Shown piece after piece: positions 17,553-25,901 of a stretch of 64,000 bases of DNA. A program made the position numbers and the translations under genes. Source of the stretch: Sulfurospirillum cavolei (GTDB lineage Bacteria; Campylobacterota; Campylobacteria; Campylobacterales; Sulfurospirillaceae); assembly GCF_000813325.1 (NCBI RefSeq), contig NZ_BBQE01000004.1; one strand, written 5' to 3'. Each line of letters begins with the position of its first letter. Position 1 is the first letter of the stretch. Below the pieces are notes generated by a model. That model had not been told where the DNA came from and searched no databases. It saw only the letters and a list, made by a program, of their open reading frames with translations.

Positions 17553-18587
17553 TCACAACTTATTATTGATATATTTTAATATCGAAGTGATCAAGATAGT
17601 GACTGCTAAATATTCTACTTTTTCCTTATGTGATAAAAGGTTATTACCTTTTAATTTACCTTCATGAGCAATATTATTTCTCAGTTTTCTCAAAGTATTG
17701 GCTTTATTTAAAATATCTTTGTCAATTTGAATAAGACTATTTGCTTTACAAATTAAATTTATTAAATATTTAATTTGATAACCATACGTTGCACCCGATG
17801 TCAAAAAACTTTCAACTTCATCTTTTTTACCATCTTTTCTAAATTCATTAAAGCAAATTTCACCTACTACAATTTCAATTGCTCGATTACAATTCATAAT
17901 AAATTCTATTTGATTGTTATCAATGAAATTATGAATCGCATTTAAAAGGTTCATATCTGAAATATCATTCATTTCTTGGACCCATTGTACAAGAATAGCT
18001 AATTTTTTACTTTGACAATTGACGCCTAATGGAAGCTCTGGTATGTCTTCTTGCTCTTCTGTTGGATAAAAGGCAATGGAGTTTTTTTCAATTAGCCTAT
18101 GTCTTGGATTATTACTATGAAGCATCAAAGGGAAAAATCCACATCCTTGCGGTGAAAAATTAATATCTAATACTTGTGAATTTTTGGGTATTCCCATTTC
18201 TTCTAAATAGACTCTATTTGTCTGTTTTTCTTTTACTTTTACCACTCCGAAATGTTGTTTCGAGCCAAGAATAAAAAACATGTTATTAAACCCATTAAGA
18301 TCAATAACATGTTCTAAATGTTGGAGCGCATTGAGTTGAATTTTTAAAATACTGTTTGATTTACAAGATGTGCAAAAATGATTGTTTCTAAGGGCATATA
18401 AATCTCGCAAGATGTCAACTTCAAAATATTCGTTAAATTGAGTTGGTTTATTACCTCTGCACACTAAACACAAATACTGTTCAAAATTATAAAAACCAAG
18501 AATAGATTGGTGTTCAAAAGGATAATTAGGAAGAAAATTTATTTTTGTCTTATCCACTGTTTCTTCTTGCTTTATTTCTGATTCCAT
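17553..18587 (-). CDS. Unknown AT-rich protein with zinc-ribbon-like Cys pairs and HEPN-like C-terminus
   Basis: A 344-residue protein, clearly more AT-rich than its neighbours, which suggests separate acquisition. The first 110 residues hold two Cys pairs (CLVC near residue 36 and CTSC near 73) that could bind zinc. The last 90 residues are helical and contain 'LRKLRNNIAHEGK', an R-X4-H motif typical of HEPN domains (RNases in toxin-antitoxin and anti-phage proteins such as ApeA, and DUF4145-like proteins). Start: ATG with AAAGGAG, which itself overlaps a TTACATGTAA copy. It lies tail-to-tail with the hipBA unit (27 bases apart) and next to an exonuclease. A defence role is a hypothesis from domain and context. 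Confidence 0.55.
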   Translation of the reverse strand: MESEIKQEETVDKTKINFLPNYPFEHQSILGFYNFEQYLCLVCRGNKPTQFNEYFEVDILRDLYALRNNHFCTSCKSNSILKIQLNALQHLEHVIDLNGFNNMFFILGSKQHFGVVKVKEKQTNRVYLEEMGIPKNSQVLDINFSPQGCGFFPLMLHSNNPRHRLIEKNSIAFYPTEEQEDIPELPLGVNCQSKKLAILVQWVQEMNDISDMNLLNAIHNFIDNNQIEFIMNCNRAIEIVVGEICFNEFRKDGKKDEVESFLTSGATYGYQIKYLINLICKANSLIQIDKDILNKANTLRKLRNNIAHEGKLKGNNLLSHKEKVEYLAVTILITSILKYINNKL

Positions 18588-18613
18588 TATCTTTTTCTCC
18601 TTTACATGTAAAC

Positions 18614-19498
18614 CTACGGATACGAGACCAACACCTTTTCTATTGCCTGTTTCAGCTCATTACTCAAATTATCCATCTTATTCACCATCCATACAAGATA
18701 GTTACGGTCTATCTCTAACACTTCGAGCGGCGTTTTGCCTGCGTATTTGCCAAAGCCGATGGTGAGGGTGATGTCATCTTTGGTGGATTCGAGGGCGTGG
18801 AGTATGGAGGCTTTCATGTCTTCGTCGAGTCCATTGGAGTTTAGCATGTAGTGGAGGTCTTGGCGATCAGTCTTAGCGACATCGATGAACTTTTTGCCTT
18901 TGTTTTTACCATAAGGTATGTGACTTAGGACGATGGGTTCGGAACAGAGCAAGATCATCTTGGGTATGGAATGCTCGTCGCACAGGCGTTCAAAGAGGTA
19001 TTTGAGCACGATGACATCGCCTAGTGCGTCGTGTGCGTTGATGCGAATGCCGAGCTTTTGCTCCAGCGCTTCTTCTTCGCGGTACAGTCCCCATTGGTAG
19101 CGTTTGTACTGCAAGCTAAACGAGCCCTCAAGCGGATAGTACGCGCGAAGCACGCGAAAGGTGTCGATGAGGCTCATCTGCGAACTAAAGCCCTCTTTGG
19201 CAAGCATGCTAAGATCGAACGCGGCATTTTGAATGACCAAGATATTGGCAGGCGAATTAAGTTCCAAAAGCCTTTTGTACGCCTTGGTTTGCACACACGT
19301 TGGTTCGCCCTCAATCTTTTCAGGCGTAATGTGGTGGATCGCCATTGCTTCGTAGGAGATGGGCAGAGGCGGTTTGCACAGCGCGTCATGCACCTCTTCG
19401 ATCTCAAACTCCTCGTTCAGCACTAAAAAGCTGAGCTGGCAGATGCGGTCTTTTTCAAACATTCCCGTGGTTTCGGTATCTAACACGATGATCTTCAT
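18614..19498 (-). CDS. ExoX-like DEDD 3'-5' exonuclease
   Basis: A 294-residue protein; the start is the ATG at 19498 behind AGGAAA. Residues 1-170 form a DnaQ/RNase T-type exonuclease: ExoI 'VLDTETTG', ExoII 'LVIQNAAFDLSML' and ExoIII with 'HDALGDV', giving the acidic residues that bind two metals. The C-terminal part contains two copies of an ExoX-like/DUF3820 element ('IPYGKNKGKKFIDV' and 'IGFGKYAGKTPLEV'), each a short basic fold probably contacting DNA. It would trim single-stranded 3' ends in repair or in degradation of foreign DNA. It sits 26 bases from the HEPN-like gene on the same strand. Confidence 0.8.
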   Translation of the reverse strand: MKIIVLDTETTGMFEKDRICQLSFLVLNEEFEIEEVHDALCKPPLPISYEAMAIHHITPEKIEGEPTCVQTKAYKRLLELNSPANILVIQNAAFDLSMLAKEGFSSQMSLIDTFRVLRAYYPLEGSFSLQYKRYQWGLYREEEALEQKLGIRINAHDALGDVIVLKYLFERLCDEHSIPKMILLCSEPIVLSHIPYGKNKGKKFIDVAKTDRQDLHYMLNSNGLDEDMKASILHALESTKDDITLTIGFGKYAGKTPLEVLEIDRNYLVWMVNKMDNLSNELKQAIEKVLVSYP

Positions 19499-19630
19499 AG
19501 TATTTCCTCTTGCAACATTGCGTGCATTGTACTTCGACATAGCTTTCAAATGTTTTACATGTAAAGGTAATTCCTACTCCATTCATATTGGTTTTCTAAA
19601 ATTGTCATTATTATCTAACAAGGAGTCGTC

Positions 19631-20713
19631 TTGGTCTCACTCTTTTTTAAAGCGCTCAATCGTAACCGCTTTAAAACGTTTCTCATTTATCTGAGCATTA
19701 CCGTCGCAATCACGGCGATCTTTATGATCACGTCGATTTCACGGGGCATCATCGGCATGTACTCCACGATGCTCAAATCCGAGGGCGACATCATCATCAC
19801 CCAAGCCAAAATCGCCGATACCTTCTTCAGCGATGTCTCCGTTTCGCTCGTTCCTTCCGTGCAAACCATAGCAGGGATCAAAGAGGTGTATGCGCTCATC
19901 CTTGGAGCTAGCCCTATCAATGAGCTTCCCATCGCCGCCATTTACGGTGTGAGCGAGAACCGCTTTAAGACCTATGCGCTCACACAAGGTTCTTACCCCA
20001 AAAAAGGCGAAGTGATGCTGGGCAAAAACATCGATGCGAGACTTCATTCACCCAAATCTGTGAGCATTTCCAACAAAATGTTCACGGTTTCTGGCATCTT
20101 TGAAAACGGTGTCGGCTTTGAAGATGGTGGGGCGGTTTTAAACCGTGAAGACGCCAGCGCTATCTTTAACAAAGAGGCGTCCATTTTGCTTGCAAGCATC
20201 GACAAAAGCGCTGATGCAACCTCTTTGATAAAACACATCAACGCTTTAAGCCCTGACATCGAAGCCAAAACCACCCACGAGTTTGTGGACAACTACAACC
20301 AGTTCAAGATCATCGAGACCTCCTCCAATGTCATCAGCGCGGTGGCGTTTTTGATGGGACTTTTAGGCATTGCAAGCCTCATTAGCATCACGATCAACGA
20401 GCGAAGAAGTGAGTTTGGCATCCTTCGCGCCATCGGCAAGTCCTCACGTTTTATCATGAGCATGGTGGTCGGTGAGACGTTTATCATCACGTGCATTGGC
20501 TTTATCTCAGCCCTTTTGCTCTCCAAAGGTCTTTTGTTGATGATCGCGCATATCGAGAAATTTCAAGGCTACGTCAACGGTGAACTAAGCGTCCAAACCA
20601 TCGTCGTCGTTTTTGGCTTTTCTCTGTTTATGGCACTTTTGGGCGCTCTGCTTCCAGCTTACAGTGCTTCAAAGATCGACCCGATCATTCTGATTCAACG
20701 AGGTGCATTATGA
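19631..20713 (+). CDS. FtsX/LolC-like ABC transporter permease
   Basis: A 360-residue permease. It has an N-terminal helix, a large MacB-like periplasmic domain and three C-terminal helices with the FtsX signature 'GIASLISITINERRSEFGILRAIG'. It starts at TTG 19631, 4 bases after AAGGAG. The ATPase gene overlaps its stop by 4 bases. This class moves lipoproteins, peptides or signals across the inner membrane by mechanotransmission. The following genes encode a putative haem-copper-type membrane protein and a YceI protein, so export or assembly of those is possible but unproven. Confidence 0.8.
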   Translation: MVSLFFKALNRNRFKTFLIYLSITVAITAIFMITSISRGIIGMYSTMLKSEGDIIITQAKIADTFFSDVSVSLVPSVQTIAGIKEVYALILGASPINELPIAAIYGVSENRFKTYALTQGSYPKKGEVMLGKNIDARLHSPKSVSISNKMFTVSGIFENGVGFEDGGAVLNREDASAIFNKEASILLASIDKSADATSLIKHINALSPDIEAKTTHEFVDNYNQFKIIETSSNVISAVAFLMGLLGIASLISITINERRSEFGILRAIGKSSRFIMSMVVGETFIITCIGFISALLLSKGLLLMIAHIEKFQGYVNGELSVQTIVVVFGFSLFMALLGALLPAYSASKIDPIILIQRGAL

Positions 20714-21336
20714 TCCTAGAAGCACGCGGCATTACGCACTACTACAAAAATGACCTTGCGTTAGATAACGTCAATTTTACGGCTCAAAAGGGTGAGTTTA
20801 TCGCCATTGTCGGAGAAAGTGGCGGAGGGAAATCGACCCTGCTTTCCATTCTCTCCTCCCTGCTTCGTCCGACCCTTGGCGAGCTCTTTTTTGAGGGAAA
20901 AGCGTACACGCAGATCACAAACATCGATGCGTTTCGTCAAAAAGATATCGGATTTATCTTCCAGTTTCACTACCTCATCAGTTATTTAACCGTTTTGGAG
21001 AACATTAAACTCGCTTCCTTAAATCCCCACGACGGCTACGTTGAGACGCTTTTGAAACAGTGCGGCATCGAAGCGATTCAAAACAAATACCCCGATGAGA
21101 TTTCAGGCGGGCAACGCCAGCGTGCCGCAATTGTGAGAGCGCTTGTCAATCACCCCAAAGTTCTCTTTGCCGATGAACCCACGGGCAATCTAGACTCGCA
21201 CAATTCGCAAAACATCTACGAACTGTTCAAAACGCTCTCCAAGGGCGGCACGACCATTATCATCGCAACACACGATCGCAAAGTATCGGAGTATGCAGAC
21301 ACACTTATCGAGGTAAACGATGGAAAAATTCTCTAG
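20710..21336 (+). CDS. LolD/MacB-like ABC transporter ATPase
   Basis: A 208-residue ATPase with Walker A 'GESGGGKST' (residues 35-43), Q-loop, signature 'SGGQRQR' (about 133), Walker B 'VLFADEPTGNLD' (about 152) and the switch His in 'IIATHD'. It pairs with the upstream FtsX-type permease. The Walker A has GGGK rather than the commoner GSGK, which is tolerated in LolD-type proteins. The downstream gene's ATG (21320) lies 17 bases inside this gene, so translation is coupled. Confidence 0.87.
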   Translation: MILEARGITHYYKNDLALDNVNFTAQKGEFIAIVGESGGGKSTLLSILSSLLRPTLGELFFEGKAYTQITNIDAFRQKDIGFIFQFHYLISYLTVLENIKLASLNPHDGYVETLLKQCGIEAIQNKYPDEISGGQRQRAAIVRALVNHPKVLFADEPTGNLDSHNSQNIYELFKTLSKGGTTIIIATHDRKVSEYADTLIEVNDGKIL

Positions 21337-22897
21337 TTTTATACAAAAAGCTTTTGGCATCAGCGCACTTTTTTGGTGCTAGGTTTGGCATTTGGATTTG
21401 AGTATTCGCTCAATCTTTTGGGCTACTTTCTCCCCTCCTCCACGCTTTCAGCGGTCAATGCCAGAAGTGCGCACATCTCTTTGATGCTTTATGGTTTTGT
21501 GCCTTTGATGCTCTCGTTTTTACCCTTTGTCTTGATGGAAAAAGAGAATATCCACAGCGAAAAAGGGCTTGAAAAGCTAAGAGTCTATTTTACGCTCTGG
21601 TGCGTCTTTTTGGTCTTTATGACGATCAGCCTTTTGATGGGTGTTCACCGCGGGCTTGCGTTTTACGACTTTGCGTATGAGCTAAACTTTATCCTTGCGT
21701 TTTCAGGGCTTTTTTACATCTTGGCACTGTATGATTACATCAAGGTCTACAAGCTCATCCCTCTGTGGATCAAAGTCTCTTTGTACTTGGTCATCGCTTC
21801 GCCCATCGCGCTTTTGGTGTTGATGAACCCTGTGATCGGGCAAGTGGAAAAAACCGTCGTGGGACCGCACGGGGACAATACGCTTGGCATGAGTTACACG
21901 CTTATTCCCATCTTTTACCTGCTTATCAAACTCCATGCCAAAGAGAGCTTTGTGGCAAAGTATCACGCGATGTGGATTATTCCGCTTGTAGGGTACATCG
22001 CTTCTGTTGCGCACCGCATTTTTATAGGAGAACTTAGTTACAACCAAGAGTGGTTTTTTCAGTACCTCACCCTTTGTTTTGTGCCCTTACTTCTCAAATG
22101 GCTCAAAGATGCGAACGTCACGTTTCAAAACAGCCCCTCTTTAATCATCGCAGTCTATGCGTTTTTGTTTGTTGACATCGAGGGGAACATCTTGTTTATT
22201 CCCTCCATTCGCTGGTTGTTTCACCGCAATGACCTCGTTGTAGCGCACGCCCACATCGCGATGGGAGTTGGCATCTTTTTTATGTCGATGGCGGTTGTTT
22301 CGCCCTACCTCAAAAAGCTTAACGAGCGCTCGTTTAGCCTTTTTTACACGCTCGGTTTTACCTTGATGCTCATCGCCCTTTCGATGGCAGGGCTTATGGA
22401 AGCGGGCTTTATACAAACAGACATTCATCTTTTATGGACGATTCGTATGCTTTGTGGGCTTTTCATCATCCTTGTGACGATGGGCTTTTTTTACCCCGAA
22501 CTGGGCTGGCGACTTGAAAAGCTCAATGTGCTGAAACTCTACCATCTTGCAGGCTTTGCGAGTGATGCGTTGGGGGGGTATCTTTTTATTTGCCTTTGCC
22601 GCGACACTCTACCCGCTTTTAGGCTTTGGTTTTGAGGGCAAGTACGAGTATGTCGTGTTTGCGTTTATGACAACGACAGGCATCATCCATCTTTTCGCAC
22701 TCATGCACCCTCTTCACGCGCTTCTACTTGCCAAGATCAGCGCGTTTAACCGTATCGCAGTTTCTTCGATGTTTTTCTCACTCTATCTTGCGCATCAGCT
22801 CGGTGTTGAGGCGATGATGATCGCGGTGTACGACCTTGTTTTTGCTTCCATCTATCTCATCTTCGCATCCAAATTGCAAAGGAGTGCTTATGTTTAA
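21320..22897 (+). pseudogene. Haem-copper oxidase subunit I-like membrane protein, interrupted by two frameshifts
   Basis: A polytopic protein of about 525 residues with about 12 helices, split across three reading frames. The ATG at 21320 reads 17 codons and stops because a T-run at 21369-21374 has 6 T where 7 would keep the frame. The central frame continues to 22635 and shifts at a run of seven G (22572-22578), where 6 would join it to the last 106 residues (about 22580-22897). The two shifts cancel. Conserved His in 'AHISLMLYGF' and 'VVAHAHIAMGVGIFFM' resemble haem ligands of CcoN/NorB-like proteins, but no clear CuB site is visible. Sequencing error, phase variation and true decay are all possible. 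Confidence 0.6.
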
Positions 22898-23891
22898 TGT
22901 CCTTTTCACCCTCTTTGTCGCCAGCGAGTTTTGTTACTACTTGCTCATCGCGCAAACGGGCATCATCGAAGTCTTTCACTCCGACGTCCAGACCTTTTTT
23001 ACCTTGCCTTTGGGTGGCGTTCTAGGAAGCGTGTTGGTCTACCGCTCATGGGGTTGGCTCAATACCGATCAGCGAAAGATCATCTTTTTTGTGGGCATTC
23101 AAGCCTTATGTTCATTTTTTTATCCCTCACTCAACCTTGCAGTCTTGGCACTGCTTGGCGTGAGTTTGGGTATGAGCGCTCCGCTTTTGATCAAAGTCTC
23201 CAAAGGACGCATGGGTGAGATCGCCATAGCACTAGCCTTGACCTATGCACTTGCCACGGCACTCTTTACCTATGCGCCTATTTTACGGGGCAATCTTGCC
23301 ATCGCGCTCTCAGTGACCGCGTTTACATGTAGCTTTTTTCTCCACCGTTTGCCGCCGCACCGCGTGGAGATCGCCTCGGAGCGTTTGAGCCTCTACGCGG
23401 TGGCTTCTATGGCAATCTGGGCGTACTTAGACGCAAATCTTTTTGAAACGCTCTCACGTAGCCTTGACATCGCCATCTGGAGAGAACCGACGTGGCATAT
23501 CATCTGGGTGTTTCACCTCATCGGCATGGGCGCGGCGTACCTGCTTCGCGACTTTTATAAAGAACAGCATTCCTTCATCATCGCCTTTTTATTTGCGACC
23601 AGTTACGCCCTCTATGCGGCACGAGAGGCACTGCTTTTGAGCATGGTTTACCCATTTGTCATCTCGTACTACAACTTTGTCATCCTCAAACGCCTCTCAA
23701 AACTTGACGACTTAAGGCTTCTTGGCATCATCATGGTTTTTACCGGTTGGATCGCGGGCGGTGGCGGACTGATGAGTGCGCTTTTTGGCTACACCTACGT
23801 GGGTGTTTTGTTTATTTGCGTGCTCTTGTGCGCTGAAATGTACGGCTTTATCTATCAAATTTCTCAAAAAAGGATCAACAATGTTCACTAA
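22890..23891 (+). CDS. Polytopic membrane protein, unknown function
   Basis: A 333-residue protein starting at the ATG at 22890 (AAAGGAG, 5 bases before) with about ten hydrophobic segments and few charged loops. I do not recognise the family; the organisation is loosely MFS-like but without the usual GxxxD(R/K) loop. It overlaps the end of the oxidase-like gene by 8 bases and the YceI gene by 11, so it is an integral part of this operon. It could be a partner subunit for the preceding haem-copper-like protein. An incomplete iterated motif (TTACATGTAG) is at 23323. Confidence 0.6.
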   Translation: MFNVLFTLFVASEFCYYLLIAQTGIIEVFHSDVQTFFTLPLGGVLGSVLVYRSWGWLNTDQRKIIFFVGIQALCSFFYPSLNLAVLALLGVSLGMSAPLLIKVSKGRMGEIAIALALTYALATALFTYAPILRGNLAIALSVTAFTCSFFLHRLPPHRVEIASERLSLYAVASMAIWAYLDANLFETLSRSLDIAIWREPTWHIIWVFHLIGMGAAYLLRDFYKEQHSFIIAFLFATSYALYAAREALLLSMVYPFVISYYNFVILKRLSKLDDLRLLGIIMVFTGWIAGGGGLMSALFGYTYVGVLFICVLLCAEMYGFIYQISQKRINNVH

Positions 23892-24420
23892 AACCATTCT
23901 CTCCGTGCTTGCCGCATCGCTTTTGTGCAGTGCCTCTTTTGCTAAAGAATTGAACTTTCAAGAGGGTGTCATCGGCGCGCAAACCGAAATCTTGGGCGAT
24001 AGCAACATCAACCCCAAAAGCTCTCATATCAGCGCAAAGCTAATCATGGACGATACGATTGAATCGCTCAAAGGCGAGATCACGCTAGAGCTTTTAAGCC
24101 TCAAAAGCGACAATGAAAAACGCGATGAGCATATGCATGAAGCCTTACATGTAAAGACACATCCCAACACGTTTTTTAAACTCAAAGAGGTCGTCAAAGA
24201 GTCCGATGGCTACCATCTCATCGGCATCCTAACGCTCAACAACCAAACCAAAGAGATCAACACCAAAGCCGACATCGCCGATCAAAACGGTTTTGTGAGC
24301 CTTAAAGGCGATTTTACGATCAAGATGAGTGCGTTTGGCATCGAACCGCCGACACTGCTTTTTTTAAGCGTTCGTGATGATGTGGTCATTTCGTACGATC
24401 TTATTTTGGCAAAACGATAG
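23881..24420 (+). CDS. YceI-family periplasmic protein
   Basis: A 179-residue protein beginning at ATG 23881 with a signal peptide ('LSVLAASLLCSASFAKE'). The rest fits the YceI-like lipocalin barrel: 'SHISAKLIMDD', 'NTFFKLKEV', 'GILTLNNQTKEI' and 'GDFTIKMSAFGIEPP'. YceI proteins bind isoprenoid or other amphiphilic ligands and often accompany cytochrome b-type membrane proteins. The position after haem-copper-like and membrane genes fits a quinone- or lipid-carrying role, which is inferred. One TTACATGTAA copy encodes 'LHVK' in the protein. Confidence 0.82.
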   Translation: MFTKTILSVLAASLLCSASFAKELNFQEGVIGAQTEILGDSNINPKSSHISAKLIMDDTIESLKGEITLELLSLKSDNEKRDEHMHEALHVKTHPNTFFKLKEVVKESDGYHLIGILTLNNQTKEINTKADIADQNGFVSLKGDFTIKMSAFGIEPPTLLFLSVRDDVVISYDLILAKR

Positions 24421-24428
24421 GCAAAGCG

Positions 24429-25190
24429 ATGTTTGAAAAAGGGTACGAAAAGCTCAACCTCAAACGCATGATGCTAAGCATCGAGTATCTGCCCTCCTCG
24501 TTTGAAAACTTTACCATCGTGCATCTGAGCGATTTACATGTAAACGCCAAAACGCCGCTTTATGCCCTTGAAACTTTAGTCGCCAAGATCAACGAACTTC
24601 ACGTCGACATGGTCGCTCTCACAGGCGATCTTTTCGATGCTAAGCCCTCCCGTATTCGCGCTCAGCTTGAGGTCTTAAAACAGATCAAACACCCTGTCTA
24701 TTTTGTCAGCGGTAACCACGATCTTTTGTTTACATGTAAAGAGTTGGCGCGTGAAATTGAGATGCTAGGATTTATCCTTTTAGACAACCGCATTATTACT
24801 CTCAAACGTGGCAATGCGGCATTTCAACTCGTCGGTCTCAGTGATGCGTTTAGCCGTTATTTTGGTATCAAACGAAATCCAAAGCAACTCTTTAGCACTC
24901 TTGATGCAAAAATCCCCACGCTCTTGCTGGCGCATCAGCCCAAAGACATTCGTTTTGCTAAGCATTTCAAGGTCGATGTACAACTCAGCGGTCATACGCA
25001 CGGCGGGCAGATTTACCCGTTTGGCTACATCGTAAGACTTTTTCAGCCTTACCTTCACGGTTTACATGTAAAAGGCAAAACGCAAGTTTTTGTCACGACA
25101 GGGTATGGGTGTTGGGGCTTTAACGTGCGTTTTAAAGCACCCAGTGAAGTGGTCATCATCCGTTTGGTGGGAGCAAAAGATGCAGATTAA
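24429..25190 (+). CDS. YkuE/YaeI-like metallophosphoesterase
   Basis: A 253-residue calcineurin-like phosphoesterase with all metal-binding blocks: 'HLSDLHVN', 'TGDLFDA', 'GNHDL', 'LAHQP' and 'GHTHGGQ'. The family removes phosphate from UDP-diacylglucosamine, lipid A precursors or other lipid phosphates at the membrane; the actual substrate is not evident. It follows YceI by 8 bases and overlaps the kinase gene by 11. Three TTACATGTAA copies fall in this one gene (24534, 24730, 25062), the densest cluster in the window; the first overlaps the active-site Asp-Leu-His. Confidence 0.83.
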   Translation: MFEKGYEKLNLKRMMLSIEYLPSSFENFTIVHLSDLHVNAKTPLYALETLVAKINELHVDMVALTGDLFDAKPSRIRAQLEVLKQIKHPVYFVSGNHDLLFTCKELAREIEMLGFILLDNRIITLKRGNAAFQLVGLSDAFSRYFGIKRNPKQLFSTLDAKIPTLLLAHQPKDIRFAKHFKVDVQLSGHTHGGQIYPFGYIVRLFQPYLHGLHVKGKTQVFVTTGYGCWGFNVRFKAPSEVVIIRLVGAKDAD

Positions 25191-25833
25191 GGTGAAGTTG
25201 CTGTTGTGGTATCTGTTGATTCAGAGCCTTATTTTAGCCGGTTTCAACTACGCGCTTTACATCAACGTCGAGCACAATCTTCGCGAAAATATTTCAGGCG
25301 TCATCCAAACACACGAGGCGATCGAGCACTTTTTAAACACGGTGTGGCTGTTGAGCCCTTTTTGCATTGTGCTCTCCAGTTTTGGTGGGTACTTTTTGAT
25401 CGGTCGCTATTTTAAACCGCTTCAAGCGATGCTTCACAACATGCAAACAATCAACGCAAAAGAGCTTTCAGGGCGCATCGAAACACACGACAATGACGAT
25501 GAGATCAGCCGACTCGCCACTGCGTTTAACGCGATGCTAGAGCGCTTGGAGGGTTCGTTTAGCGCGATTAAAGCGTTTAATACCCAAGCCTCCCATGAGC
25601 TGAGAACACCCCTGACCATTATGCGAGGTGAGATCGAGATTGCTTTGAGGAAAGAACGTTCCGACGAGGAGTACCGTCGTATCTTAGAAGTGCAACTCGA
25701 AGAGATCCAAGCCCTGCAAACCCTCATCGAAGATATGCTTCTCTTCGCTGAAGGTAACGCAAGTTTAAGCTATGAATACTTCCCCAAAAAACAACTGCCG
25801 TTTTCGATTTTAAACACCGCTTTTGAGAAATAA
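25180..25833 (+). CDS. Truncated sensor histidine kinase (no ATPase domain)
   Basis: A 217-residue protein: membrane helices at about 5-22 and 60-82, a HAMP domain (to about 130) and a HisKA dimerisation domain with the H-box 'ASHELRTPLTIMRGE' (about 148). It ends at 'SILNTAFEK' just where an HATPase_c domain of about 110 residues should follow; no continuation appears in any frame. A decayed CRISPR repeat starts 9 bases after the stop. The kinase therefore looks cut by whatever event placed the leader-distal end of the array here. Without the ATPase domain it cannot phosphorylate itself. No partner response regulator is adjacent. Confidence 0.75.
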   Translation: MQIKVKLLLWYLLIQSLILAGFNYALYINVEHNLRENISGVIQTHEAIEHFLNTVWLLSPFCIVLSSFGGYFLIGRYFKPLQAMLHNMQTINAKELSGRIETHDNDDEISRLATAFNAMLERLEGSFSAIKAFNTQASHELRTPLTIMRGEIEIALRKERSDEEYRRILEVQLEEIQALQTLIEDMLLFAEGNASLSYEYFPKKQLPFSILNTAFEK

Positions 25834-25842
25834 AAGGTGTAC

Positions 25843-25866
25843 ATCAAACACAAATATCGGTTTGAG
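25843..25866 (-). repeat. Decayed terminal CRISPR repeat
   Basis: The stretch AAACACAAATATCGGTTTGAG resembles the array repeat with an internal deletion, and it shares the T of 'GGTTTGAG' with repeats 2-4. It is followed by 35 bases (25867-25901), a normal spacer length, and then the first complete repeat. It marks the old, leader-distal end. Confidence 0.6.
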
Positions 25867-25901
25867 TTATGCAAATAGATGAAGCCGTTAGCGATATAGT
25901 T

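Noticed and set aside
18400..18600. Possible phage or transposon origin of the HEPN-like gene
   Set aside because: The DNA is AT-rich, but no terminal repeats, transposase or integrase can be seen on either side.
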